The translations under genes and the position numbers were made by a program. Of a stretch of 19,741 bases of DNA, positions 6,458-14,548 are shown piece after piece (position 1 is the first letter of the stretch; each line of letters begins with the position of its first letter). The stretch spans positions 1 through 19,741 of the forward strand of contig CAZFCK010000075.1 of assembly GCA_964517355.1 (NCBI GenBank). The letters run 5' to 3'. A model generated the notes under the pieces. It saw only the letters and a program-made list of their open reading frames with translations, was not told where the DNA came from and searched no databases. Source of the DNA: CAZFCK01 sp964517355 (GTDB lineage Bacteria > Desulfobacterota > Desulfovibrionia > Desulfovibrionales > Desulfovibrionaceae).

Positions 6458-7315
6458 ATGATTCGCAGAAGATCCGCAGAACGAAAGGCCCCGGTCCCCA
6501 CGACAGCCATCCCGCCGGTAAGCGTGGAAATCCAGCTGCATGCGCTGAACACTTTTCCAAAATCGTTTCTCGTGTGGGGACTCCTGGGGGAAACCCCCAT
6601 GCGCCCCAAGGATATGGAGAAAAAGCTGCAAAGCGATTTCCCGTACCTGCAATCCTTCCCCTTCCTCAACCGCAATAACTTCAACCAATATTGCCAGCGC
6701 TCGCTGAAAGATATTCTGTTGCACGATTCCGTGGCCTTGGGCGCCAACGGCTCCAGTAAACACGCGCCAACCTGGAGATTGGTTGATTCGACAATCAAAC
6801 CCGCCGCGGGTTTCCTCATCCAACGCTGCGTGGAACTGGATGTCAATTGCGAAGATTTCATGGCCACGGGCCGCAACAGTTGCCCGCAGTCCAATCAGAT
6901 CCGCATCAACCTCCTTGAGCGTCTCAGCCAGTTTGTCTCCCAAACGGTGGACAATCTGGCGCTGCATGTGGATATCGACACCACCACCATAGACCGTCAT
7001 CTCGTTAAAATGACCGCCACCGGTCTGGTGGAATACATCGTCCCGGAAACAGAAAACGAGATTCGCAAGCGCTCCGTCAAAGGCGCTTACGCGCGGATCA
7101 CCAAAAAGGGGCAGGACATCTCCCGCCAGGTGTTGCGCCCCGTGATTTCCTATCTCAACGGGCAGCGCCGCCATGAGGCGCTTATTCTCCAGAACCAACC
7201 AACCCAGGAATCTTTGGTGCGGGCCATGGAGATATACGCGGCCGGACTTGCGCAGGCCAAAGGGGCACAGGACACGCCCGAGGACGAAGCGTGCGGCGCC
7301 GAGGTTTCCGCATAG
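6458..7315 (+). CDS. Unrecognised protein with winged-helix-like DNA-binding region
   Basis: I do not recognise this 285-residue protein. Its second half resembles a MarR-type winged helix: LLERLSQFVSQTVDNLALHV, then DTTTIDRHLVKMTATGLVEY as a recognition-helix-like segment, a charged wing and AYARITKKGQDI. The first part (about residues 36-90) contains another compact helical block (SFLVWGLLGETPMRPKDMEKKL). No membrane segment or signal peptide is seen. The start is uncertain: ATG 6458 is preferred over GTG 6425, but neither has a ribosome site. It stands alone between trpS and the convergent polysaccharide operon, so a transcription-regulator role is inferred from fold hints only. Confidence 0.6.
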   Translation: MIRRRSAERKAPVPTTAIPPVSVEIQLHALNTFPKSFLVWGLLGETPMRPKDMEKKLQSDFPYLQSFPFLNRNNFNQYCQRSLKDILLHDSVALGANGSSKHAPTWRLVDSTIKPAAGFLIQRCVELDVNCEDFMATGRNSCPQSNQIRINLLERLSQFVSQTVDNLALHVDIDTTTIDRHLVKMTATGLVEYIVPETENEIRKRSVKGAYARITKKGQDISRQVLRPVISYLNGQRRHEALILQNQPTQESLVRAMEIYAAGLAQAKGAQDTPEDEACGAEVSA

Positions 7316-7459
7316 GCTTGGCCCGCAGGCGGGGCGTTGTGGGGGGTGGCGGGGCATAAGGCGCACCCGCGTTGCGGCCGCAGTCGCTCCGCGGCTCTTG
7401 CCCACCCATTGTCATAACCGAGTGGTAATGGGTTTACAGGGGAAGGGGGCAGAAGAATT

Positions 7460-8479
7460 TCAGCGTAATTGCTCAAGGTTTTTGACAGTGATGCCGCGCA
7501 GGAGAATCCAATCCGTTTCCTTGTCCGCATTGAACCAGACAAGCCCTGCCAGGTTCCAGCGCCTTGCGGTGGCCAGGGCTTCCGAAAGCCAAAGTTCCTT
7601 GTCGCCCCCCTCCGTGACGCTGGCCGTTTCGAAGACAAAGAGGGGTTTGTGGGGCGCCAGCTCCCGTAATTGTCTGCGCATATCCGCGAAGATCTCCTCA
7701 AAACTCCGCCACTGGCTCTGCCAGCCATGATTCGCGGGGGTTTGCGTCGTTCCCCAATTATACCCGTCCATGCCCACAATGTGGGCGACATCGTCACCCG
7801 GGTAGTAGAACTTCGCCATGTTCCAGGCAGCGTCCGGAATGGATTCGGCATTGGGACAGAAGGCGAACATGCAGTTGCCGGCGTCAGCTGCGCTGAATTT
7901 AGCCGCAACATATCGAAACATCTTGCGGTAACGTTCAGGACTTTCTGGGCCGTATGCCTCCTTCCGTCCTCCCCAGTGATAGCGGGCGAGATTCATTTCA
8001 TGGGCGAAGCGCAGGATGACCGGAGCTCCCCAGGCCTTGACCTTGGCGGCGAAGCCGGAAATGTAGGGATCCCATTTTCCAGCCAGGATATCGCCGGCTG
8101 GAACGGCGTGTTCCTCTGCGCCCAGGATGAACATGGGCTCCCAGGTGATGCAGAGGCGCGCGCCGATGGCTGCGGCGGCGTAGGCCGTTTTCGTCGGAAA
8201 GCCTCCCGTTTGCGTGTCGTCAGGGGTGGCCGGCCATTGGAGGTAGACGTTGACAATGTCCAGGCCCACGCCAAGCTCCTCTTGGAGCGAACGCAACCGC
8301 CGCAGGTCGGGCAAGCCCTCGAGGGCCAGACCGAAGAGCATTTCGTGGCGTGACGTCTCGTTTTTCGGTTCTCCCGGCTTTTGATCAGGAAAGGAAAAAG
8401 TGGTGGCCGGCAACGCCAACAGGGAGAGCACGGCCAGGAGAAGCGACAGGGATGGCTTATGCGGTATCGAGAGCATCAT
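7460..8479 (-). CDS. Exported glycoside hydrolase, GH26-like (beta-mannanase type)
   Basis: This 339-residue protein has a signal peptide (residues 1 to about 28) and a single TIM-barrel-like catalytic domain. The acid/base motif RFAHEMNLARYHWGG places E161 after H160, as in GH26. The likely nucleophile is E284 in FVFETASVTEGG; D238 and Y240 (GMDGYNW) are also family-like. GH26 enzymes mostly cut beta-1,4-mannans, with some lichenases and xylanases, so the exact substrate is unknown. It starts at one of two tandem ATGs (8479 or 8476), inside the last 23 bases of the synthase gene, so the two are translationally coupled. By position it takes the place held by BcsZ or AlgL in known polysaccharide systems, trimming or clearing polymer in the periplasm. 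It is the last gene of the operon. Confidence 0.82.
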   Translation of the reverse strand: MMLSIPHKPSLSLLLAVLSLLALPATTFSFPDQKPGEPKNETSRHEMLFGLALEGLPDLRRLRSLQEELGVGLDIVNVYLQWPATPDDTQTGGFPTKTAYAAAAIGARLCITWEPMFILGAEEHAVPAGDILAGKWDPYISGFAAKVKAWGAPVILRFAHEMNLARYHWGGRKEAYGPESPERYRKMFRYVAAKFSAADAGNCMFAFCPNAESIPDAAWNMAKFYYPGDDVAHIVGMDGYNWGTTQTPANHGWQSQWRSFEEIFADMRRQLRELAPHKPLFVFETASVTEGGDKELWLSEALATARRWNLAGLVWFNADKETDWILLRGITVKNLEQLR

Positions 8480-10124
8480 CGGGCGTTGGGTTCCTGGTTT
8501 GCGGGTGGTTGAAATAGATGACGGTTGAGAGCAGCGAGAAGTGATAGAAACACCAGAATGAGTTCACCAGAAGGGCCAAAGCCGGCTCCTGCTCGTAATA
8601 CAGTCTGCAGAGTCCCCAAACGCTTGCCGTCAGGCAGAAAAGGGCGAGCCCCAACTGTGGCCAAAGCCGTGCGAGGGGCAAAGACAGGCTGCGCCCCTTG
8701 GGCGTGATGCCGAATTTCCCCCGCACGCCCAGAACGGCGAGCAGGGACGCGCGCATATACACGGGAAAGCACACCGCCTGCAGCACCACCCCGTTGGCCA
8801 GCTCTCCGAAAGAGTATTTGCGCTGGTTCATGGACCAGATGAACATGGTGAAGGTCAGAACGACATACGGCAGAAAGAACATGAAATAGAGCTCGGGGCG
8901 TGCAAAATAGCTGGGCGTGTTGGTCAGCAGGAACAGGGCCGGACAGAGCATCATCACCAGCAGCACCCACCCCACGAAATAGTGGCTGCCGGACAGGAGG
9001 TATTCCCACCATTTCATGGGGCTGAGCTTGAAGGGGTTGCGCAGGAAGGAAAAGGCGATGGTGCGGAACAGCCCCACTGTGCCCAGAGCCCAGCGGAACT
9101 GTTGCTTGAAATAGGCTCCCAGATCTTCCGGCCCCATACCGAAGGCCGATACCCGATTCAGATAGGCTGAACTCCAGCCCTTTGTGTGGAATTTCAGCGA
9201 GGTGGCGAAGTCTTCGGTGACAGAGCTCTCGTCAAAGCCTCCCACGTCCTCCAGAGCCTCGCGCCGGAAGATCACGTTGGTGCCGCAGCAGAACATGGCG
9301 TCGTCCAGGCTCTTGCCTTCGCAAATGTATTCGTAGAACACGGCCTGTTGCAGGCCGGAGGCCCGGGCCACGCGATTGTACTCGAAGTTGGTGTAGTACT
9401 GGGGTGTCTGGATGAAGGCCAGTCCCGGCCGGCGTTCCATGATCGAAACCAGCGGTTCCACGAAATCCGGAAAAGGATTCATGTCCGCATCGAACACCAG
9501 GATGTACTGCTCCTCTCCTGGCGATGTGCCCTGATCGTCGAAGGATTCGAACGAGAATCCCGCGGGGGGGCGCCCCGCAAGGAAGGCCAGGAAGTCGTTG
9601 ATCATGCCCGCCTTGGCGCCCCGCCAGCGCCGGCGGAAAAGATTCACGCCGATACGCCGGCATAAGTCGTCGATTTCCCCGCGATACGCCTCGGCCTCTT
9701 GCCGTGGCCAGCCCGGCAGGTCGTAGCGCGTGTCGTCCAGAAAATAGATGCGTTTGTTGGGGTAGGTCAGATTGTAAAAGCAGATCAGGGTTTCCTCCAC
9801 CACCTCGATGGGCTCCTTGAAGGAAGAGACGATGATCGCCACCGGCGGAAAGTGTTCCAGCGGTTGGATATCTTTCATGACGTTCTGGTGGGCGCCTTTT
9901 TCTCTGGTGACGACCTTGAAGATGTTCACGAAGTAGCCGAAGGCGTGCAGCAATGTGAACACTTCGGCCAGAAGCAGCAGCAGCGCCAGGGATTTGTCCT
10001 GCCAGGCGTAGGACGCGATGAAGAAGAGCCAGGTCCTGGCGATGAGGTACAAAAACATGGTGATCATGGCCACCACGCTCATGATGCCCAGGAAGAACGC
10101 CTTGTTTATGCCTTTTTTACTCAT
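8457..10124 (-). CDS. BcsA-like processive membrane glycosyltransferase (GT2), no PilZ domain
   Basis: This 555-residue protein has two N-terminal membrane segments (about 10-30 and 45-70) and a GT2 catalytic domain. It carries the processive-synthase residues D130-D131, D212-A-D214, QTP at 239-241, T303-E-D305 and the Q341-Q-F-R-W345 motif. Several membrane helices follow, from about 375 to the end. Such enzymes polymerise and export a beta-linked polysaccharide from nucleotide sugars across the inner membrane. BcsA proteins usually end in a PilZ domain that binds c-di-GMP; here the chain ends after the last membrane helix. A separate PilZ gene lies in the same operon. The ATG at 10124 is chosen because upstream residues overlap the porin gene and are not conserved-looking. 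The product could be cellulose, mannan or another beta-glycan. Confidence 0.87.
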   Translation of the reverse strand: MSKKGINKAFFLGIMSVVAMITMFLYLIARTWLFFIASYAWQDKSLALLLLLAEVFTLLHAFGYFVNIFKVVTREKGAHQNVMKDIQPLEHFPPVAIIVSSFKEPIEVVEETLICFYNLTYPNKRIYFLDDTRYDLPGWPRQEAEAYRGEIDDLCRRIGVNLFRRRWRGAKAGMINDFLAFLAGRPPAGFSFESFDDQGTSPGEEQYILVFDADMNPFPDFVEPLVSIMERRPGLAFIQTPQYYTNFEYNRVARASGLQQAVFYEYICEGKSLDDAMFCCGTNVIFRREALEDVGGFDESSVTEDFATSLKFHTKGWSSAYLNRVSAFGMGPEDLGAYFKQQFRWALGTVGLFRTIAFSFLRNPFKLSPMKWWEYLLSGSHYFVGWVLLVMMLCPALFLLTNTPSYFARPELYFMFFLPYVVLTFTMFIWSMNQRKYSFGELANGVVLQAVCFPVYMRASLLAVLGVRGKFGITPKGRSLSLPLARLWPQLGLALFCLTASVWGLCRLYYEQEPALALLVNSFWCFYHFSLLSTVIYFNHPQTRNPTPDDALDTA

Positions 10125-10147
10125 GGTGTCTTCTCGCGGCCCGGGGA

Positions 10148-12970
10148 TCAGAATCTCCAGCTCAAGCCGGTGCGCAGGGAGCGCCCCTTCCATTGGTCGG
10201 ATTGGTGCAACATGGCCCGGACGTCCCAGGTCAGGCCTTCGATAAACTCCCAATGCCAGGCGGCCTCGCCGCGCAGGAAGGGGTTGTTGTCGGTGTCCGT
10301 ACCGGTGGAAAAGGCGATGTCGTAGTAGTGTTCCCGGCTGCCGCAGAACAGGAATTCTGCGAGATCGTGCCGCCAGCGCAAGGTTGCCCCAGCCTCCAGA
10401 TAATGCCGCGGCGCCCAATAGGGGTGCGTGATGCCGACCAGTATGTTCTCATTGTAGGAATAGACATTCTCTTCCCGCGTATGGCGGTGCGTGAGGCCGA
10501 ATTCCAGGGACAAGGTCCGGGGGTGGTCGCCGAGCAGCACTGTGGCGCCGGCGTCGAGCACGCGTTGGTCGTTGCCGTCGCTGTAAAACATATGCTCATA
10601 CCCCAGCTGCAGTTCCAGACGCCGCCAGAGCGTCGAGGTCGCCTCGGCAAAGACGCTGTCCACCATGATCCCCTCGTCCATGGCCCAGCCATTGGCAAAA
10701 TCCTGTTTTCGCTCATAGCCCGCGCGCAGCGTCACCCAGTCCCAGGCGTTCAGCCGCAGGGCGGCATTGCCGGAAACCTCGTTATCGGGCGTCCCGTCGT
10801 ACCAGGCGGCCATGACCTCCCCGGCGAAGGAAAGATATTGATTGAAGGTGCCTGAATAGCTGAAGGATTGCCCATAGCCCCTGCGTATTCCGCCATGGCG
10901 CTTGGGACGGTACCAGAAGCCGTGGCTGGCCAGACGCAGGCGGTGTTGGCAAGTGATCGGCAGTTCGAATTCCAGGGCGGTGTGCCCCCTGGTCATCTGG
11001 GCCAGGTCGCCGTACCCCTCTTCGTCCCAGATGTCGAAAGCGGCGCTCAGGGCCGGGCTGGAGCGAATCTTTTGACGTTCAAGCGCGTAGCCGGCCATGT
11101 TATGCGCAGGGTCCAGGCGCAACAGCCGTTCATAGGTCCCGGCCTCCCGCTCACAGAGCCCGAGGGAGCACTGTGCCTGGGCCAAGTCGAAAAGCGCTTC
11201 CTGGTTGCCGGGCTCCGTTCGCAGCAGCTCATTGAGGCGCTGCATGGCGGGCATAAAGCGCCGGTCATAGGCGTGCTGCTTTGCGGTATGCTCCAGCCAG
11301 GCCCCTTTCTGGATGCGGTATTCGGATTCCAGGTCCAGCAGGGCCGCTGCGGCCGTTTGCCGCGCGTCTTCAGGAAGGGAGGGCAGGAGTTTTCGCAAGG
11401 CCTCGTATGCCGAATAAGGCGGCGACTTGGAGGGCTCGCCCCATGGCTGGACAGAGGGGGCGACAGGCGCGCCGGTCAATTCGTGAACTCCGGGAACACG
11501 CTCCTGGAGCAAACTGTCCACGTTGGCGGCATAGAGCTGGTTGTACGCCACGCTGCCCATGAACGGGTCCTTCCCCCAGTAGGCCGTGCGGCCGGATTCC
11601 CGCAGAGGCAGGGAGTCCCGGGGGTTGCGGCGGCGAAGTTCGGCGAACCGCTCCAGGCTCGCATCGTAATCCTTGGACCATGCCAGCACGCGCGCCTCAG
11701 TCAGCAGCAGGCTTTCGCTTTCCGGGAACCCCTCACGCAGCGCCGCCAGGTGGCGCAGGGACTCTTCGTAACGATTGTCCGAGGCCAGGGCGCGCGCCAG
11801 GGCAAGGGCTGCGGGGAAGCAGTCGGGTTCGCGCTTAAGGGCCTGTCGCAGAACGACGATGGCGTGCTTGATACGGCCGTCGGCGGCAAGGGTCCGCCCC
11901 AACAGGGCAAGGTCCATGGCCGTGGTCTCGGGCATCGCGGCGAGGGCCTGTTCGATGGTTACATGGCGGGCCGTATGCAGCAGCATGGAGGGAAGTGGGT
12001 CTTGAGGCGTCAGTTCCACGGCTTGTCGCAGCAGCCGTGCCGCATTTTCGTTTTCTCCGGCCCGCAACAGGGCGCGGGCCCCCCCCGTGAGGGCTTGGCT
12101 GCGCGGACCGGGATTGTCGGCCTTGCCCGCGATGTCCTGGAAAGCCCGTGCGGCTTCCTCGTAAAAGCCTTGCTGCATCAGGATGCGCGCCCGGACGAGG
12201 TCGGCCGCCATGAAATCGGCATCCTCGCGCAGGGCCTGGTCCGCCACATCCAAGGCCGCGGAGTAGTTTTTCTGTTCGCTGAGAACATCCAGACGCAGCA
12301 GAACGGTTTCGCGCCAGAAGGGGGCGCCCCCGCGTATGGACTCCCTCTCCAATTGGCGCAGCAGTTCCAGGGCTTTTTCGTGCCGCTGCTGGCTGTAGAG
12401 AACGCGCGCCAGTCGCAGCAGCAGGGACTCGCGGGAGATTTCTCGCTGTTCGTCTGCTATCTCCGGAGATTGCAAAAGCGTGCGCAGCTCGTTTTCCACA
12501 GTGTAGAAGTCGCCCCACAAATTGCGGCGGTCGAGATGCCGCAGCCGGAATTCCGGGGTGGCGGGCAGGGCTGAGCACGCCTGCCGGTAGAGTTCGCGAG
12601 TGCGGGCGTAATGGCCAAGGGCGGCGTGGGTGTCGGCCAGCAGCAGCGTTGCCTCGATATCGTCCGGCCGCGTCTCGTGGAGAGCGCGCGCCAACTCCAG
12701 GGCCGGTTGCGTTTGTCCGAGCCGCAGGAGCAGCGGGATGTGAATGGCGATGGCCTCACGGTTCTCCGGGTCCTTGCGGCGCAAATTGACGAGCAGTTCA
12801 TGGGCTTCGCGCAGATCCGCAGGGTCGTCGCTGTCTGTCAGCAGCCAGGCCAGAGTGAGCCTGGCCTGGTCGTCACTGATGCGCCGTTCCGGCGGCACGA
12901 TGGACGCCAGGCAGGCCTGAACGGCGCAGGCCTGGAGCAGCAGGGAAAGCAGGGCGATACGAAGAACCAC
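10148..12970 (-). CDS. TPR-repeat outer-membrane beta-barrel exporter (BcsC/PgaA/PelB-like)
   Basis: This 940-residue protein has a signal peptide (1 to about 23) and a long helical TPR array to about residue 640. Repeats with A-L-E-L-A, A-L and final P-D/P-E signatures are clear. From about residue 680 the sequence becomes alternating aromatic beta strands (LASHGFWYRP, AAWHWEF, TGLSWRF) and ends in W-R-F, the C-terminal aromatic typical of Bam-inserted porins. This layout matches the polysaccharide export porins BcsC, PgaA and PelB by architecture rather than by close sequence. It should guide polymer across periplasm and outer membrane. The start is GTG at 12970, directly after the TAG of the preceding gene, with a purine-rich ribosome site. 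The synthase gene follows after 23 nt. Confidence 0.83.
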   Translation of the reverse strand: MVLRIALLSLLLQACAVQACLASIVPPERRISDDQARLTLAWLLTDSDDPADLREAHELLVNLRRKDPENREAIAIHIPLLLRLGQTQPALELARALHETRPDDIEATLLLADTHAALGHYARTRELYRQACSALPATPEFRLRHLDRRNLWGDFYTVENELRTLLQSPEIADEQREISRESLLLRLARVLYSQQRHEKALELLRQLERESIRGGAPFWRETVLLRLDVLSEQKNYSAALDVADQALREDADFMAADLVRARILMQQGFYEEAARAFQDIAGKADNPGPRSQALTGGARALLRAGENENAARLLRQAVELTPQDPLPSMLLHTARHVTIEQALAAMPETTAMDLALLGRTLAADGRIKHAIVVLRQALKREPDCFPAALALARALASDNRYEESLRHLAALREGFPESESLLLTEARVLAWSKDYDASLERFAELRRRNPRDSLPLRESGRTAYWGKDPFMGSVAYNQLYAANVDSLLQERVPGVHELTGAPVAPSVQPWGEPSKSPPYSAYEALRKLLPSLPEDARQTAAAALLDLESEYRIQKGAWLEHTAKQHAYDRRFMPAMQRLNELLRTEPGNQEALFDLAQAQCSLGLCEREAGTYERLLRLDPAHNMAGYALERQKIRSSPALSAAFDIWDEEGYGDLAQMTRGHTALEFELPITCQHRLRLASHGFWYRPKRHGGIRRGYGQSFSYSGTFNQYLSFAGEVMAAWYDGTPDNEVSGNAALRLNAWDWVTLRAGYERKQDFANGWAMDEGIMVDSVFAEATSTLWRRLELQLGYEHMFYSDGNDQRVLDAGATVLLGDHPRTLSLEFGLTHRHTREENVYSYNENILVGITHPYWAPRHYLEAGATLRWRHDLAEFLFCGSREHYYDIAFSTGTDTDNNPFLRGEAAWHWEFIEGLTWDVRAMLHQSDQWKGRSLRTGLSWRF

Positions 12971-13636
12971 CTATTCCCCCAGGCTTTTGCGCAGTTCCTG
13001 AGCAGCCTTTTCGCGTTGGCCGGCCCAGATCAGCACATAGGCGTATTTGCGCCGCAGCTGTATGTCCTCGGGCCGGTTTTCAAGAATGATTTCGTACTGC
13101 TGCAGGGAATCGTCGTAGCGCTTGTCCCAGCTCAGCAGCTCGGCCAGCTTGAGGCGCGCCGTGTCATCGGCGGGGGTGTTCTTGAGCCTTTGGCGCAGAA
13201 TGTCCTCGGCGGCGGCATAGTTCTTGGCCGCGATGAGGATATCGGCCAGGATCAGTCTGGCTTCCTCGCCCAGTTCCTGCATGGGCAACCGCTCGACGAT
13301 TGCGGCGGCCTCCTCGAAGCGGCCGGACCAGGCGAGCACGCTGGCCATCTCCACGCGGGCGTCCGTAAGGTTGGGTTTCTCCTGCAGCAGCTTGTGATAC
13401 TGCTGCAGGGATTCGTCATAGCGTTTTGTATAGCTGAGCAGGCGCGCCAGTTCCCAGCGTGCCTGCCAGTCCTCGATGTCTTCCCCGATGGGAACGAGTT
13501 CGGGAGGCTGAGACGCCGGCGCCGGTACGGCGCCGCCGACAGGCGGGGGTGGGGAAGGGACAGGGTCCGCGGCCAGGGCCAGGGAACCGGATATGCAGAC
13601 AACGGCAGCCGCAACCAGCAGAAATAAAAAGCGCAT
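12971..13636 (-). CDS. Periplasmic TPR protein with internal duplication
   Basis: This 221-residue protein starts with a signal peptide ending near A-L-A-A, followed by a Pro-rich linker (residues about 25-50). The rest is TPR helices. Two halves are copies about 101 residues apart: one contains KRYDESLQQYHKLL, the other KRYDDSLQQYEIIL, each followed by a W-S-G/W-A-G helix turn. The DNA also shows it: 13095-13122 and 13398-13425 are near-identical. It probably acts as a scaffold for the porin or synthase in the periplasm. The ATG at 13636 is 2 nt after the TGA of the previous gene and has GGGAG upstream; a TTG two codons earlier is a less likely start. Confidence 0.8.
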   Translation of the reverse strand: MRFLFLLVAAAVVCISGSLALAADPVPSPPPPVGGAVPAPASQPPELVPIGEDIEDWQARWELARLLSYTKRYDESLQQYHKLLQEKPNLTDARVEMASVLAWSGRFEEAAAIVERLPMQELGEEARLILADILIAAKNYAAAEDILRQRLKNTPADDTARLKLAELLSWDKRYDDSLQQYEIILENRPEDIQLRRKYAYVLIWAGQREKAAQELRKSLGE

Positions 13637-13638
13637 GG

Positions 13639-14169
13639 TCAATTCTCCCTGGGAGGGGCGTTGGGCGCCCCTGCTTGGGGTTCCAGAACCGTCCTGTATT
13701 CTTGGATGGCCTCGTCAAAACGACCGGCCATGGTCAGGATTCTGCCGCGCAGAATCCGGGCCGCCCGGGACGTTGGACTGCGCGCGAGCACAGCGTCCAC
13801 CTGCTCCAGCGCCTGGTCCGTGCGGCCCTGAATGGCCAGCAGTTCGGCGAGTTTCAAGGCGGCCGGGAGATTGCCGGGGGAGATTTGGGTCAGACGCTGA
13901 AAGGCGGAGAAGGCCGTCTTGAAATCCCCGCCGGCCATGGCTGCGTCGCCCAGATTTTGCAGCAGTTTCTCGCTGACCTTTCCAGCTTCCAGGGCTTGGG
14001 CAAAGCTTTTCGCCGCCAGGTCGTATTTCTGTTTTTTGAAGTATCGCTGGCCCTGATGCGCCAGCACGAGGTCTCTGTTGAGGAACCGGTAGCAGAGAGG
14101 GGTGGCGCCGATCACACAGCCTGTCAGCAGGAGATAGACTAGGTACTGCCTGACGCTGGAGCGGCTCAT
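13639..14169 (-). CDS. Membrane-anchored TPR protein
   Basis: This 176-residue protein has a short basic N-terminus (M-S-R-S-S-V-R) and one membrane segment at about 9-25, followed by roughly three to four TPR repeats (KKQKYDLAAKSFAQAL, GDFKTAFSAFQRL, GRTDQALEQVDAVL, GRFDEAIQEYRTVL). The repeats would face the periplasm if the segment is a signal anchor. PelE in the Pel system is a similar membrane-plus-TPR protein, so a scaffold role at the synthase is a reasonable inference. The ATG at 14169 lies 4 nt after the STAS stop, and the next gene starts 2 nt after its own stop. A longer upstream frame overlaps the STAS gene and is rejected. Confidence 0.78.
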   Translation of the reverse strand: MSRSSVRQYLVYLLLTGCVIGATPLCYRFLNRDLVLAHQGQRYFKKQKYDLAAKSFAQALEAGKVSEKLLQNLGDAAMAGGDFKTAFSAFQRLTQISPGNLPAALKLAELLAIQGRTDQALEQVDAVLARSPTSRAARILRGRILTMAGRFDEAIQEYRTVLEPQAGAPNAPPREN

Positions 14170-14173
14170 GGCG

Positions 14174-14524
14174 TCAAATTCCACTCCGCCCCTGCAAAGC
14201 GGCAAGTGCGTCTTCCAGGTTGGGACGTATCTGCATGATTTTGTCAGTGCGGGTGAGGGAAAAAATCTTGCGCACAGGTTCTTGCACCAGGAAAAGTGAC
14301 ATGGCGCCATGTTGTCCTGTTGCGCGAAAGAGGGAAAGAAAGGAGCTCAGGCCGCGGGAATCCATAAACTCCACGTCGGCCATGTCCACCGCGAATTTTA
14401 TGAACCCCTGATCGATAAGGTTGAGCATGGCGCTTTTGAACCCGTTGGCGTTGTTGTAGTCCAGGCGTGCTTCGGGAATTTTCACGGCAATGATGTCATC
14501 GTATTTCCGGGTCTGTAATTGCAT
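14174..14524 (-). CDS. STAS domain protein in polysaccharide operon
   Basis: This 116-residue protein is a single STAS domain. FAVDMADVEFMDSRGLSSFL at 44-63 includes D55-S56-R57-G58; S56 matches the phosphorylated serine of SpoIIAA and RsbV. PVRKIF and the helix near 85-95 fit the rest of the fold. The RsbU-like phosphatase encoded two genes upstream is the expected enzyme to dephosphorylate S56. A matching kinase of the RsbW type is not in the window. The target could be an anti-sigma factor or, given the context, a component of the polysaccharide machinery. The ATG at 14524 lies 24 nt after the PilZ stop. Confidence 0.83.
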   Translation of the reverse strand: MQLQTRKYDDIIAVKIPEARLDYNNANGFKSAMLNLIDQGFIKFAVDMADVEFMDSRGLSSFLSLFRATGQHGAMSLFLVQEPVRKIFSLTRTDKIMQIRPNLEDALAALQGRSGI

Positions 14525-14548
14525 GGCTCGCCGAGGTCCTGTCTTTTT

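Noticed and set aside
10868..12574. Long rightward open frame (568 codons) opposite the TPR-porin gene
   Set aside because: It mirrors a GC-rich coding strand, has no domain pattern or ribosome site, and the opposite strand encodes a clear TPR and beta-barrel protein with operon spacing.
12611..13627. Rightward open frame (338 codons) opposite the TPR genes
   Set aside because: It is an antisense frame of GC-rich TPR genes, rich in Q, G and R without family motifs.
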